A DNA stretch of 64,000 nucleotides from an uncultured Ruminococcus sp. (GTDB taxonomy: Bacteria > Bacillota > Clostridia > Oscillospirales > Acutalibacteraceae): positions 1 through 64,000 of the forward strand of contig CACXBF010000015.1 in NCBI GenBank assembly GCA_902765855.1. The letters run 5' to 3'. Within the stretch, counting starts at the first letter, position 1, and each line of letters opens with the position of its first letter. The position numbers and the translations under genes were made by a program. Below the pieces are notes generated by a model that was not told the DNA's origin, did not search any database, and saw nothing but the letters and a program-made list of their open reading frames with translations. Positions 15,314 through 23,609 of this stretch are shown one piece after another.

Positions 15314-17704
15314 ATGGAATATGCAGCACATTTTACAGAGGACGGAAGATTACAAACTGTTAAAGAACATCTTATTGGTGTAGCCGAAAGAGGTAAAAAG
15401 GATTCTGAACTTATAAATATGCCAAACCTTTATTATCTTTCAGCAATTTTGCACGATATGGGTAAAAACACTGCTCGCAGTGATGAATATCAAAGGACGG
15501 TTGGTTCAGGTGGTGAATGGAGTAAAGGTAAGGTTGTACATTCAAATTGCGGTGGAAGATATATCTATGAAAAATTTATAAAGAACAATGATTCTGACAA
15601 AACAGATGAGTATACTGCTGAGATTATTTCTTCGGTTATTATGTCACATCATGGTTTGTTTGATTTTGATTATCCTAAATCAGGCAAAGAAAATGGCTTT
15701 GTTACAAAAATAAATAATACAAACTACGATTACGATGAATGTAAAAAACTTACACTTGATGAGGTTATAAGCGAAAAGGAAATTGAAAAGCTTTATCTCA
15801 ATGCTAAAAAGGAAGTTGATGAATTTCTAAAGTTTTGCAGTAAAAATGAAGACAAAAGAAAAGATGACGAATCTCCAGAAAGGATTAAGCTATTTAATTT
15901 CTCTTTGTTGATAAGAATGTTACTTTCGATATTAGTTGATTCTGACCATTCTGATACTGCGGAGTTTGTTAACCGGATAGAGCGACCTAAACTGTACGGA
16001 GATGCAGAACTGTGGGAGAAGTGCTGCGATTACTTTGAAGAAAAGATTAAGTTATTTAATAAAGATACTGAACTCAATAAAATAAGAGCAGAAATATCTG
16101 ATAAGGCATTAGCTTATTCGGAAAATTCTGAAAATATCGTAAGAATGACTGTTCCAACAGGTGGTGGAAAGACTATAAGCTCACTAAGATATGCCATTCA
16201 TCATGCTAAAAAATTTAATAAGAACAGAATTTTTTATGTCGCTCCGTTTAATTCCATACTTGAACAGAATTATAATGAAATAAAATCTTTTTTGCCTGAT
16301 GATGTTTCTGTTTTACCACATTTCGGAGATATGCTTGATTGTAATTATAGCGAAAGTTTAGCTACTGAACAAAATATTAAATATATGAGTGAAAATTGGA
16401 ATTCTTATGTTGTGGCTACATCAATGGTGCAGTTTTTAAATTCTCTTTTTGATGGAAAAATAAGTTCAATAAGAAGAATGAGAGGTCTTATAAATTCGGT
16501 AATTATTATAGACGAGGTGCAGTCTATTCCATATGAATTTATTAGGTTATTTAATATGGCAATGGAATTTCTTGCTTATGTATGTAATTGTACGATTGTT
16601 TTATGTACAGCAACACAACCGCCTTTTGAGGTTATGAATTATTGTTTAAGGCTTGATGAAAGTTGTGAAATGATAAACGGTTTTGAAGATTACAGCGAAA
16701 AAATGAGGCGTACAAGAATTATAGATAAAACAATTTCAGGAGGCTATACTGCTGATAATGTTGCTGATTTTTTACATTTGCTTTCAGAAGATTGCCGAAC
16801 TATTCTTTGCATAGTTAATACAAAAAAAGCGGCTTTTGAGGTGTTTAAAAGTGCAAAGAATTTGTTTGAAGATGAAGAAATAATTCTGGTGCATCTTTCA
16901 ACTAATATGTGTCCTGAACACAGAGCTAATGTTATCAAGAAAATGAAAGATGATATGAAAAAAGGTAAGCGTGTTCTTTGTATAAGTACTCAGCTTATCG
17001 AAGCAGGCGTTGATATTTCTTTTGAAACAGTTGTCCGCTCTCTTGCTGGTACAGATAGTATTGTACAGGCGGCAGGCAGATGTAACAGAAATGCTGAAAG
17101 AGATATTGGCTATGTTTATATAGTGAATATAAGCAATGAATATGAAAATGTTTCAAGCTTAAAAAGCATACAAAAGGGTAAAAGTGCTACTATTGGTTTG
17201 CTTAAACGCATAGAGAAAAAACCAGATGAATATGAGGATTTACTTGATCTGAATGCAATAAAAAAATTTTACATTAATTATTATAGAAATTTTGAAAAGA
17301 AAGATTTATATATTAAAGATTTTAAATGCTCAATATTTGAAATGCTTTCCACTAATGAAAAGAGCTCAGACCCATATGGAAATTATGATAAAACCTTGCT
17401 TAAAGCAGCTATGAAAACCGCTGGAGAGTGCTTTGAAGTTATAACTGATATAAATGAAACTGTGCTTGTGCCTTATAAAGACGGCAAGGAGATTATTTCT
17501 GAGCTTTTATCAGATGGATATAAGGATTATGACGCAATTATAAAAAAGGCTCAGCGATATTTGATAGGATTGCCGAAAAATAAGCTTAAAGACTCTTATA
17601 TAAGTGTGGATAAAAAAACTGGTATTCGTTTTCTTGCAGACGGATATTATGATGAAATATATGGTTTCTCGGAAAATCCTAATCTGGAATTTTGTTATTT
17701 CTAA
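15314..17704 (+). CDS. cas3: CRISPR-associated helicase/nuclease Cas3 (type I-C)
   Basis: A 796-residue fusion of an N-terminal HD nuclease and a superfamily 2 helicase, which degrades target DNA after Cascade recruits it. HD residues are visible in LSAILHDMGKN (about 45-55) and MSHHGLF (about 111-117). Helicase motifs follow: VPTGGGKT (Walker A, about 280), IIIDEVQSIPYEF (motif II), LCTATQPP (motif III), STQLIEAGVDISFE (motif V) and QAAGRCNRN (motif VI). The site GGAGAAAG precedes the ATG. It has its own promoter and is separated from cas5c by 227 bp, so it is a distinct transcription unit from the rest of the cas genes. Confidence 0.95.
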   Translation: MEYAAHFTEDGRLQTVKEHLIGVAERGKKDSELINMPNLYYLSAILHDMGKNTARSDEYQRTVGSGGEWSKGKVVHSNCGGRYIYEKFIKNNDSDKTDEYTAEIISSVIMSHHGLFDFDYPKSGKENGFVTKINNTNYDYDECKKLTLDEVISEKEIEKLYLNAKKEVDEFLKFCSKNEDKRKDDESPERIKLFNFSLLIRMLLSILVDSDHSDTAEFVNRIERPKLYGDAELWEKCCDYFEEKIKLFNKDTELNKIRAEISDKALAYSENSENIVRMTVPTGGGKTISSLRYAIHHAKKFNKNRIFYVAPFNSILEQNYNEIKSFLPDDVSVLPHFGDMLDCNYSESLATEQNIKYMSENWNSYVVATSMVQFLNSLFDGKISSIRRMRGLINSVIIIDEVQSIPYEFIRLFNMAMEFLAYVCNCTIVLCTATQPPFEVMNYCLRLDESCEMINGFEDYSEKMRRTRIIDKTISGGYTADNVADFLHLLSEDCRTILCIVNTKKAAFEVFKSAKNLFEDEEIILVHLSTNMCPEHRANVIKKMKDDMKKGKRVLCISTQLIEAGVDISFETVVRSLAGTDSIVQAAGRCNRNAERDIGYVYIVNISNEYENVSSLKSIQKGKSATIGLLKRIEKKPDEYEDLLDLNAIKKFYINYYRNFEKKDLYIKDFKCSIFEMLSTNEKSSDPYGNYDKTLLKAAMKTAGECFEVITDINETVLVPYKDGKEIISELLSDGYKDYDAIIKKAQRYLIGLPKNKLKDSYISVDKKTGIRFLADGYYDEIYGFSENPNLEFCYF

Positions 17705-17723
17705 ATAAAAAGCCAAAGTAATA

Positions 17724-17758
17724 ATTTCAATCCACATAGTTAATATATTAACTATGAC
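17724..17758 (-). repeat. Solitary CRISPR-repeat-like element (pseudo-repeat) in the cas3-cas5c gap
   Basis: Read on the minus strand, this 35-nt element starts GTC, has a perfect 20-nt palindrome (ATAGTTAATATATTAACTAT) and ends GTGGATTGAAAT. The array repeat has the same plan: GTC, an 18-nt stem-loop (GCTCTCC-TCAC-GGAGAGC) and exactly the same 12-nt 3' end. So both ends are identical while the stem is replaced by an unrelated self-complementary sequence. The 3' end contains the expected crRNA 5' handle made by Cas5c. Downstream (17723 leftward) the guide-like sequence begins TATTACTTTGGC and runs antisense into the 3' end of cas3. No second repeat follows. Most like a CreA/CreR-type crRNA-like gene, but no family match could be tested. 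Confidence 0.75.
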
Positions 17759-17764
17759 AAAAAG

Positions 17765-17793
17765 AGTATAACATAAACTAATTTGTTTTACAA
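17765..17793 (-). promoter_or_regulatory. Leftward promoter reading into the pseudo-repeat
   Basis: On the minus strand TTGTAA (17793-17788) and TATACT (17770-17765) are separated by exactly 17 bp. A start 7 bases past the -10 is 17758, the first G of the pseudo-repeat. The -35 overlaps the AATTTG...CAAATT inverted repeat (about 17780-17796), which lies between the two divergent promoters and could be an operator. Confidence 0.65.
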
Positions 17794-17799
17794 ATTGTA

Positions 17800-17828
17800 T
17801 TGGCAATTCCCAAAAAACAGATTAGAAT
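17800..17828 (+). promoter_or_regulatory. Promoter of the cas5c-cas2 operon
   Basis: TTGGCA (17800-17805), 17-bp spacer, TAGAAT (17823-17828). A TATAAT at 17833-17838 is an alternative -10 without a good -35. The leader to the cas5c ATG is about 95 nt and contains mini-ORFs. Confidence 0.6.
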
Positions 17829-17862
17829 ATTTTATAATAAGTTTAAATAAATAGAAGAATAA

Positions 17863-17889
17863 ATGAGGTGCTAAAAATGTTTTATTAGA
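17863..17889 (+). other. Two mini-ORFs in the cas5c leader
   Basis: ATG AGG TGC TAA (17863-17874) with a weak AGAAG upstream, and ATG TTT TAT TAG (17878-17889) with GAGGTG placed 6 bases before its ATG. The second has as good a ribosome site as cas5c itself, yet encodes only three residues. They may attenuate cas5c translation, or act as a tRNA-trapping minigene like CreT toxins, where a strong start is followed by a couple of codons. Without expression data this is only a positional observation. Confidence 0.4.
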
Positions 17890-17931
17890 AATACGAAAAA
17901 GTAGTCAAATGAATTTTAAAGGAGTGAAAAA

Positions 17932-18690
17932 ATGAAATACAAAAATGAATTTTGTTATAAGGTCTATGGAGATTATGCACTTTTTTCCGACCCTATAACA
18001 AGAGTTGGCGGAGAAAAGATGAGCTACCCAATACCTACATATGCAGCTCTTATAGGTATTACGAAAGCTATCTATTTTAAACCGACTTTGCTTTATGTGA
18101 TTGATTCTGTAAAAGTGCTTAACCAAATTAGAACAGTATCTAAGGGAGTCAGACCAATTAAATACAACAACGGCGGAAATGACCTCTCAATTTATACCTA
18201 TCTTACTGATGTTGCTTATGCAGTAAAAGGGCATTTTATTTGGAACGAAAATCGTCCCGAATTTACAAACGACAGAAACGAGGACAAGCATTATCAAATA
18301 CTTAAACGAATGATAAAGCTTGGTGGCAGACGTTCTCCTCAGCTTGGTGTTAGCGAGTGTCCGGCGTATGTTGAGCCTTGTAATTTTGATGAGGAGAAAA
18401 GTTGCTATGATGATAGTAACTCGGAAATCTCATTTGGCTTGATGTATCACAGCATAATCTATTGTGATGAGGCTATTAATGAGGAAGACAAGGGTAAGAT
18501 GACTGTTTGTTTTCATGCACCTGTTATGAAAAATGGACAGATTGATTTTATAAGACCTGAGCAATGCACAATTAAGCGTCATATAAGAGACGCTAAACAG
18601 AAAGTTTTTGATACGAAAAAATGTGAGAGTGTTTATACACTTCATACGGAACTATTTGGGGAGGTAGACAAAAATGAGTTGGATAACTGA
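17932..18690 (+). CDS. cas5c: Cas5c (Cas5d), pre-crRNA endoribonuclease of type I-C
   Basis: A 252-residue RAMP-fold protein. In type I-C, which lacks Cas6, this subunit cuts pre-crRNA 3' of the repeat stem, leaving an 11-nt 5' handle, and stays bound to it in Cascade. The start MKYKNEFCYKVYGDYALFSDPITRVGGEKMSYP contains the family's typical glycine and YPIPT stretch; GGRRSPQLGVSECPAYV holds a glycine-rich loop. AAAGGAG precedes the ATG. The end overlaps cas8c by 17 bases. A 227-bp gap with a pseudo-repeat lies upstream. Confidence 0.93.
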   Translation: MKYKNEFCYKVYGDYALFSDPITRVGGEKMSYPIPTYAALIGITKAIYFKPTLLYVIDSVKVLNQIRTVSKGVRPIKYNNGGNDLSIYTYLTDVAYAVKGHFIWNENRPEFTNDRNEDKHYQILKRMIKLGGRRSPQLGVSECPAYVEPCNFDEEKSCYDDSNSEISFGLMYHSIIYCDEAINEEDKGKMTVCFHAPVMKNGQIDFIRPEQCTIKRHIRDAKQKVFDTKKCESVYTLHTELFGEVDKNELDN

Positions 18691-20602
18691 AACTGCCGCC
18701 TTATACGATGAAATCAAGGAAAAGGTTGATGATAGCGATGAAGGGGAACCCCTTCTTCCGCTTTATCATTCTACAAGTAATGCACAGATACAGGTTACTA
18801 TTTTTAGTGATGGTACATTTTCACACGCAGAAATAGTCGATACTGATGACGCAGAAACTGTAATACCTGTTACGGAAGATTCAAGTTCGAGAAGTTCTGG
18901 TATCGCACCACATCCACTTTGTGATAAGCTGATTTATATTGCGGGTGATTACAGCACATATGTTGCAAAAGCTAAAAGTAATGCTGACGAATATTTTGTG
19001 GCATATATCAAGGCTTTAAAGGCTTGGGCAGAGTCGGAGTATTCAGATATTTATATTACAGCTATATACGATTATCTAAGTAAAAGAATGCTTATAAACG
19101 ACCTTATAGGCGATGGAATACTGAAACTAAAAGGTGCTGTTCTTGATGAAGAATATAAAATAACAAAATCAGCAAAGCAAATAGAGGCGTTTGTACGCTT
19201 TGTTGTCAATGATTTAGATTCAGGTGAAAATATAAAGGTTTGGAAAAGCAAGGCACTTTTTGATAAATACATAGCTTATTATGAATTTTTGGGTAAAGAA
19301 AGAGATTGCCAGCTTTGTTATGCAAGCGGAAAAATCGTTCCTGTAACATATAAACATATGGCTAAAGTCCGAAATGCAGGTGATAAGGCTAAACTTATTT
19401 CTTCAAACGATGAATCAAATTTTACTTATAAAGGTAGATTTGCAAATAAAGAAGAGGCTTTTGCGGTAGGTGAAATTGTAAGTCAGAAAGCTCATCTTGC
19501 TTTAAGATGGCTTATTAAAACTGGTGGTATAAGTGTTGGTGATGAAAAATATGTTGCATGGGAAAGCCGTCTGAATGAAATACCAAATGTGTTTGGTAGA
19601 ATAGTGCTTGATGAAAGCAAAAATTTTAGCTCTTTTATAAAGGATAAAGACGATAAGGTTTATGCAAAGACGGCAGAGCAGTATAAGAATATAATTGAAA
19701 TGGCAATTAAGGGATATAAAAGAAATTTGAATTTCGATTCTAAGGTTATTCTTATGGCATTAGATTCTGCTACACCTGGCAGGCTTTCGATTATTATGTA
19801 TCAGGAACTTACATCTACCGATTTTTATAAAAATATTCAAGAATGGTATAGTAAAGTATACTGGCATAGTTGCTATAAGACAAGCGATGGTGAAGTTATA
19901 CATTGTGTACAGACACCTACCCTTGTCGAGATTGCAAGATGTGCTTATGGCAACGAAAGAGATGGAGAGCTTATTATTGATTATAAATCTGGTATTTTTA
20001 AGACTGTAATTAAGCAAATCTATCCTTGCATTACTCTTGGGGCAAGATTTCCGGAGAACATACTGAAAAGAATTTTTACAAGAGCCTCAAACCCTCAGCT
20101 TTATAGTGAACAAAACAACTGGAAAAGGGTTCTTGATGTCTGCTGTGCATTATATAGAAAATATTATGATAGAAAATATTATGAAGGTGAAGGAGTTGAA
20201 CTTACTATGGAACTTGATAGAAGTTACAATGATAGGAGCTATCTTTATGGTAGACTTATGGCTGTTGCTGAGAAGCTTGAAACTGATACATATGATGATA
20301 ACGAGGCAAGAATGACTAATGCGGCAAGATTTATGAGCTCGGTTATTGCATCTCCGTGTAAGTCTTGGGGAAATGTTCGTAAAAGACTTGACCCATATAT
20401 GAAAAGAATAATAAACAAAAATTATGGTCTTTATGTTTATTATCAGAAAGAGCTTGGAGAAATACATAATATGTTTAAAGCTGGAGAATATGAAATGAAA
20501 AAGCCTCTGGAGCCTTTATTCTTTATGGGCTATTACGGCGAACAACAATATCTTTATACATCAAGAAAAAACAAAAATGATGATAACAAGGAGGATTTAT
20601 AA
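18674..20602 (+). CDS. cas8c: Cas8c (Csd1), large subunit of type I-C Cascade
   Basis: A 642-residue protein starting MSWITETAALYDEI. Cas8c recognises the PAM and recruits Cas3. Conserved blocks include CQLCYASGKIVPVTYKHMAKVRN (a CxxC pair near residue 210), LRWLIKTGG, TPGRLSIIMYQEL and the C-terminal all-helical region with FMSSVIASPCKSW, which in this subtype also encodes a small-subunit-like domain by internal initiation. Length is normal for the family. It overlaps cas5c by 17 bases and is 2 bases from cas7. Confidence 0.92.
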   Translation: MSWITETAALYDEIKEKVDDSDEGEPLLPLYHSTSNAQIQVTIFSDGTFSHAEIVDTDDAETVIPVTEDSSSRSSGIAPHPLCDKLIYIAGDYSTYVAKAKSNADEYFVAYIKALKAWAESEYSDIYITAIYDYLSKRMLINDLIGDGILKLKGAVLDEEYKITKSAKQIEAFVRFVVNDLDSGENIKVWKSKALFDKYIAYYEFLGKERDCQLCYASGKIVPVTYKHMAKVRNAGDKAKLISSNDESNFTYKGRFANKEEAFAVGEIVSQKAHLALRWLIKTGGISVGDEKYVAWESRLNEIPNVFGRIVLDESKNFSSFIKDKDDKVYAKTAEQYKNIIEMAIKGYKRNLNFDSKVILMALDSATPGRLSIIMYQELTSTDFYKNIQEWYSKVYWHSCYKTSDGEVIHCVQTPTLVEIARCAYGNERDGELIIDYKSGIFKTVIKQIYPCITLGARFPENILKRIFTRASNPQLYSEQNNWKRVLDVCCALYRKYYDRKYYEGEGVELTMELDRSYNDRSYLYGRLMAVAEKLETDTYDDNEARMTNAARFMSSVIASPCKSWGNVRKRLDPYMKRIINKNYGLYVYYQKELGEIHNMFKAGEYEMKKPLEPLFFMGYYGEQQYLYTSRKNKNDDNKEDL

Positions 20603-20604
20603 TT

Positions 20605-21453
20605 ATGTCAGTATTTAATAACAAGGTGGATTTTGTAGCTTTTATTTCCGTTAGTCATGCAAACCCTAATGGTGACCCAATCAATGGTAATCGTCCGAGA
20701 GATACAATGGAAGGTTTTGGGGAGATTTCTGATGTCTGCATTAAGCGTAAAATAAGAAACAGACTTCAGGATATGGGTGAGTGTGTGTTTGTGCAATCAG
20801 ACGAGCGTAGCGACGATGGTTGTAAGAGCCTTAAAGAACGAGCAGATAGTTATGAGGAATTGAAAAAGCTTTCAAAGGGTAAGGAAACAGGCAAAGATGC
20901 TTTTGCTAAATTGGCTTGCGAAAAATGGATTGATGTAAGAAGCTTCGGACAGGTTTTTGCTTTTAAAGGTGATACTGTTTCAGTAGGTGTAAGAGGCCCT
21001 GTTACTATTCAACCTGCATTTAGTCTTGAACCAGTCGAAATCGAAGATATACAGATTACTAAGAGTGTTAATAGTGAAAGCAAGTCGGGTAAGGCATCTG
21101 ATACAATGGGTATGAAACATAGAGTCAAGTTTGGCATATATGTATTAAAAGGGAGCATCAACTGCCAGCTTGCAGAAAAGACAGGCTTCACAGAAGAAGA
21201 CGCTGAGAAGATTAAAAATGCAGTCGCAACACTTTTCGAGAATGACTGTTCCTCGGCTCGTCCTGATGGAACTATGAATATTGAAAAGCTTTTCTGGTTT
21301 AAGCATAATTGTAAGTCGGGACAATATTCATCAGCAAAGGTACATAATAGCGTTATCGCAAAGGCTTTGTGTGAAGAGCCTACATCAGCCAAGGATTATG
21401 AATTTATATATGATGGAAGTCTTGAAGGCTTAACTCCGGAAGTGATTGAATGA
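20605..21453 (+). CDS. cas7: Cas7 (Csd2), Cascade backbone subunit
   Basis: A 282-residue Cas7 of the I-C type. ISVSHANPNGDPINGNRPRD is the signature N-terminal strand-loop, RSFGQVFAF and VGVRGPVTIQPAFS form the central RNA-binding region, and SKSGKASDTMGMKHRVKFGIYV the later core. Several copies coat the crRNA spacer. AAGGAGG lies before the ATG. Its stop overlaps the cas4 start by 4 bases. Confidence 0.94.
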   Translation: MSVFNNKVDFVAFISVSHANPNGDPINGNRPRDTMEGFGEISDVCIKRKIRNRLQDMGECVFVQSDERSDDGCKSLKERADSYEELKKLSKGKETGKDAFAKLACEKWIDVRSFGQVFAFKGDTVSVGVRGPVTIQPAFSLEPVEIEDIQITKSVNSESKSGKASDTMGMKHRVKFGIYVLKGSINCQLAEKTGFTEEDAEKIKNAVATLFENDCSSARPDGTMNIEKLFWFKHNCKSGQYSSAKVHNSVIAKALCEEPTSAKDYEFIYDGSLEGLTPEVIE

Positions 21454-22109
21454 CTTATGATGATGACAACATACTGAGTATATCTGGAATACAGCATTTT
21501 GTGTTTTGTCGCAGACAATGGGCTTTAATTCATATTGAACAGCAATGGGCAGAAAATTTGCTTACTGTCAGTGGCAAAATTATGCACAATAAGGCTCATG
21601 ACAACACTTTTTCGGAAACAAGAAACGGTGTAATAGTATCAAGAGGAATGCAGGTTGCTTCATATGAACTTGGAATATTCGGCGAATGTGATGTTGTTGA
21701 ATTTATTCCGTCTGAGAGCGGTGCATTGCTTTATGATAAGCCTGGAAGATATACTATCATTCCAGTTGAATATAAGCATGGTGAACCAAAGGTATCAGAT
21801 GCAGATATATTACAGGTTGCTGCACAAGCTTTGTGCCTTGAAGATATGTTTTGTACAAGTATAGATGAAGTACATATATTCTATGGTAAAATAAAACGCA
21901 GACAAAGAATAGAACTTACTGATGATATAAGAAATCGCTTAAAAGGTGTAATAGAAGAGATGCATGAGCTTTATAGACGAAAATATACACCTAAAGTTAA
22001 GCAAAATAAAAATTGCAAGGCATGTTCACTAAAAGATTTATGCTTGCCAAAGATAACAAAAATAAAAACTGTAAAAAAATATATTTCTGATATGACAAAC
22101 GAGGATTGA
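21450..22109 (+). CDS. cas4: Cas4 exonuclease, spacer-acquisition factor
   Basis: A 219-residue RecB-like nuclease with four iron-sulfur cysteines: one in FVFCRRQWALIHIEQQW near the N-terminus and three in NCKACSLKDLCLP at the C-terminus. Nuclease residues are seen in HDNTFSE, GECDVVEF and IPVEYKHGEPK. In type I-C, Cas4 works with Cas1-Cas2 to trim prespacers and select the PAM end. It overlaps cas7 by 4 bases and is 3 bases from cas1. Confidence 0.93.
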   Translation: MTYDDDNILSISGIQHFVFCRRQWALIHIEQQWAENLLTVSGKIMHNKAHDNTFSETRNGVIVSRGMQVASYELGIFGECDVVEFIPSESGALLYDKPGRYTIIPVEYKHGEPKVSDADILQVAAQALCLEDMFCTSIDEVHIFYGKIKRRQRIELTDDIRNRLKGVIEEMHELYRRKYTPKVKQNKNCKACSLKDLCLPKITKIKTVKKYISDMTNED

Positions 22110-22112
22110 ATT

Positions 22113-23144
22113 ATGAAAAAGCTTCTTAATACACTCTATATCAGTTCTCCGGATACATATTTATCACTTGATGGAGAAAATGTTGTTCTATCAAAAGAAA
22201 GACAGGAAATAACGAGAGTTCCATTGCACAATATAGAATCAATTGTTACTTTGGGATATAGCGGAATAAGTCCTGCTTTGCTTGGAAAATGTGCTGATAA
22301 TAGTATAGGTGTTTCATTTCTGAGCAGAAGTGGGAGATTCCTTGCAAATGTGGTGGGGCCATATTGCGGTAATGTGATTCTTAGGAAAACTCAATATAAA
22401 CTTTCTGATGATGAAAATGCTTGTACTGAAATAGCCAGAAATATGATAGCTGGGAAATTGTATAATTCTCGTTGGGTTATTGAAAGGGCAACTCGTGATT
22501 ATCCTAATTCGCTTGATATCGATAAACTAAAGAGTGTTTCTGCAAAACTTAAAGATTCAATGGCAAATCTTAATGACTGCAAAAATACTGAACAGCTTAG
22601 AGGTATTGAAGGCGAAGCGGCAACAAGATATTTTTCTGTATTTAATGATTTGATTTTACAACAAAAAGATGACTTTGTTTTTAATGGAAGAAATAGAAGA
22701 CCTCCAACAGACAGAGTTAATGCTTTGTTATCATTTTCATATACATTACTTACAAATATGACAGCTTCGGCTCTTTATTGCGTTGGATTTGACCCATATG
22801 TCGGATTTATGCACAAAGATCGTCCCGGAAGAGTATCACTTGCACTTGATATGATAGAAGAACTCAGAGCAGTTTTTGCAGACCGTTTTGTACTTACTGT
22901 GATAAATAAAAAAATCGTAAATAAGAATGATTTCTTTATCAAAGAAAATGGAGCAGTCTTACTTAATGATGAGGGTAAAAAGAAAATTATTAAGTCATGG
23001 CAGAATAAAAAATCACTTGAAATAAAACATCCATATTTAGAAGAAAAAGTAGAATGGGGTATGGTTCCTTATGTTCAGGCATTGCTTCTTGCAAGATGTC
23101 TTAGAGGTGATCTTGATGGTTATCCGCCCTTTATGTGGAAGTAG
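22113..23144 (+). CDS. cas1: Cas1 integrase (type I-C)
   Basis: A 343-residue Cas1. The N-terminal beta domain (TLYISSPDTYLSLDGENVVL) is followed by the helical catalytic domain with LRGIEGEAATRYFSVF (catalytic glutamate, residue about 168), VGFMHKDRPGRVSLALDMIEELRAVFAD (histidine and aspartate). Forms the integrase complex with Cas2 that inserts new spacers at the leader end. It is 3 bases from cas4, and cas2 begins 11 bases after its stop. Confidence 0.95.
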   Translation: MKKLLNTLYISSPDTYLSLDGENVVLSKERQEITRVPLHNIESIVTLGYSGISPALLGKCADNSIGVSFLSRSGRFLANVVGPYCGNVILRKTQYKLSDDENACTEIARNMIAGKLYNSRWVIERATRDYPNSLDIDKLKSVSAKLKDSMANLNDCKNTEQLRGIEGEAATRYFSVFNDLILQQKDDFVFNGRNRRPPTDRVNALLSFSYTLLTNMTASALYCVGFDPYVGFMHKDRPGRVSLALDMIEELRAVFADRFVLTVINKKIVNKNDFFIKENGAVLLNDEGKKKIIKSWQNKKSLEIKHPYLEEKVEWGMVPYVQALLLARCLRGDLDGYPPFMWK

Positions 23145-23155
23145 GTGTCATTTAT

Positions 23156-23446
23156 ATGCTTGTGCTTATTACCTATGATGTAAACACGGAAACTGCTGAT
23201 GGCAAAAAACGCTTGCGTAAGGTTGCAAAAGAATGTGTAAACTACGGAAAAAGAGTTCAAAATTCGGTTTTCGAGTGTGTCATGGATGCAGCAAAATGTA
23301 GGCAAGTCAAAGAAAAATTAATAAATATAATAGATGAAAAATCTGATAGCATAAGATTCTATTACCTTGGAAATAACTATAAAACTAAAGTGGAACATTA
23401 TGGTGTAGATAATACATTTGATGTTGAGGGGGTGTTGTTATTTTAG
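23156..23446 (+). CDS. cas2: Cas2 (type I-C)
   Basis: A 96-residue ferredoxin-fold protein starting MLVLITYDVNTETADGKKRL, with the family aspartate in TYDV and the dimer tail FRYYYLGNNYKT-like segment (here IRFYYLGNNYKT). The ATG at 23156 is used, since the in-frame start at 23135 lies within the cas1 gene. It is the structural core of the Cas1-Cas2 integrase and the last cas gene before the array. Confidence 0.95.
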   Translation: MLVLITYDVNTETADGKKRLRKVAKECVNYGKRVQNSVFECVMDAAKCRQVKEKLINIIDEKSDSIRFYYLGNNYKTKVEHYGVDNTFDVEGVLLF

Positions 23447-23609
23447 TGCGAATGGTAAGCTTACATAAATTTACAGGGATATTCGCACTATAAAAAATAC
23501 AATTTTGCAAGTCTAATGTTAAATTTACTTTTATATATTTGACTATAATTTTGTGAAAAAGTGTAGATATATAGCTAATTTAATGGTAAATATTATGTTG
23601 GATTTTGCT
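23444..23609 (+). promoter_or_regulatory. CRISPR leader
   Basis: AT-rich sequence between the cas2 stop and the first repeat. A 10-bp inverted repeat TAGTGCGAAT (23444-23453, including the cas2 stop codon) and ATTCGCACTA (23481-23490) is at its start. A TTGACT followed 19 bases on by TAGATA suggests an array promoter, weakly. The perfect repeats at this end and the single degenerate repeat at the other end place the leader here, and new spacers should enter next to 23610. Confidence 0.7.
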
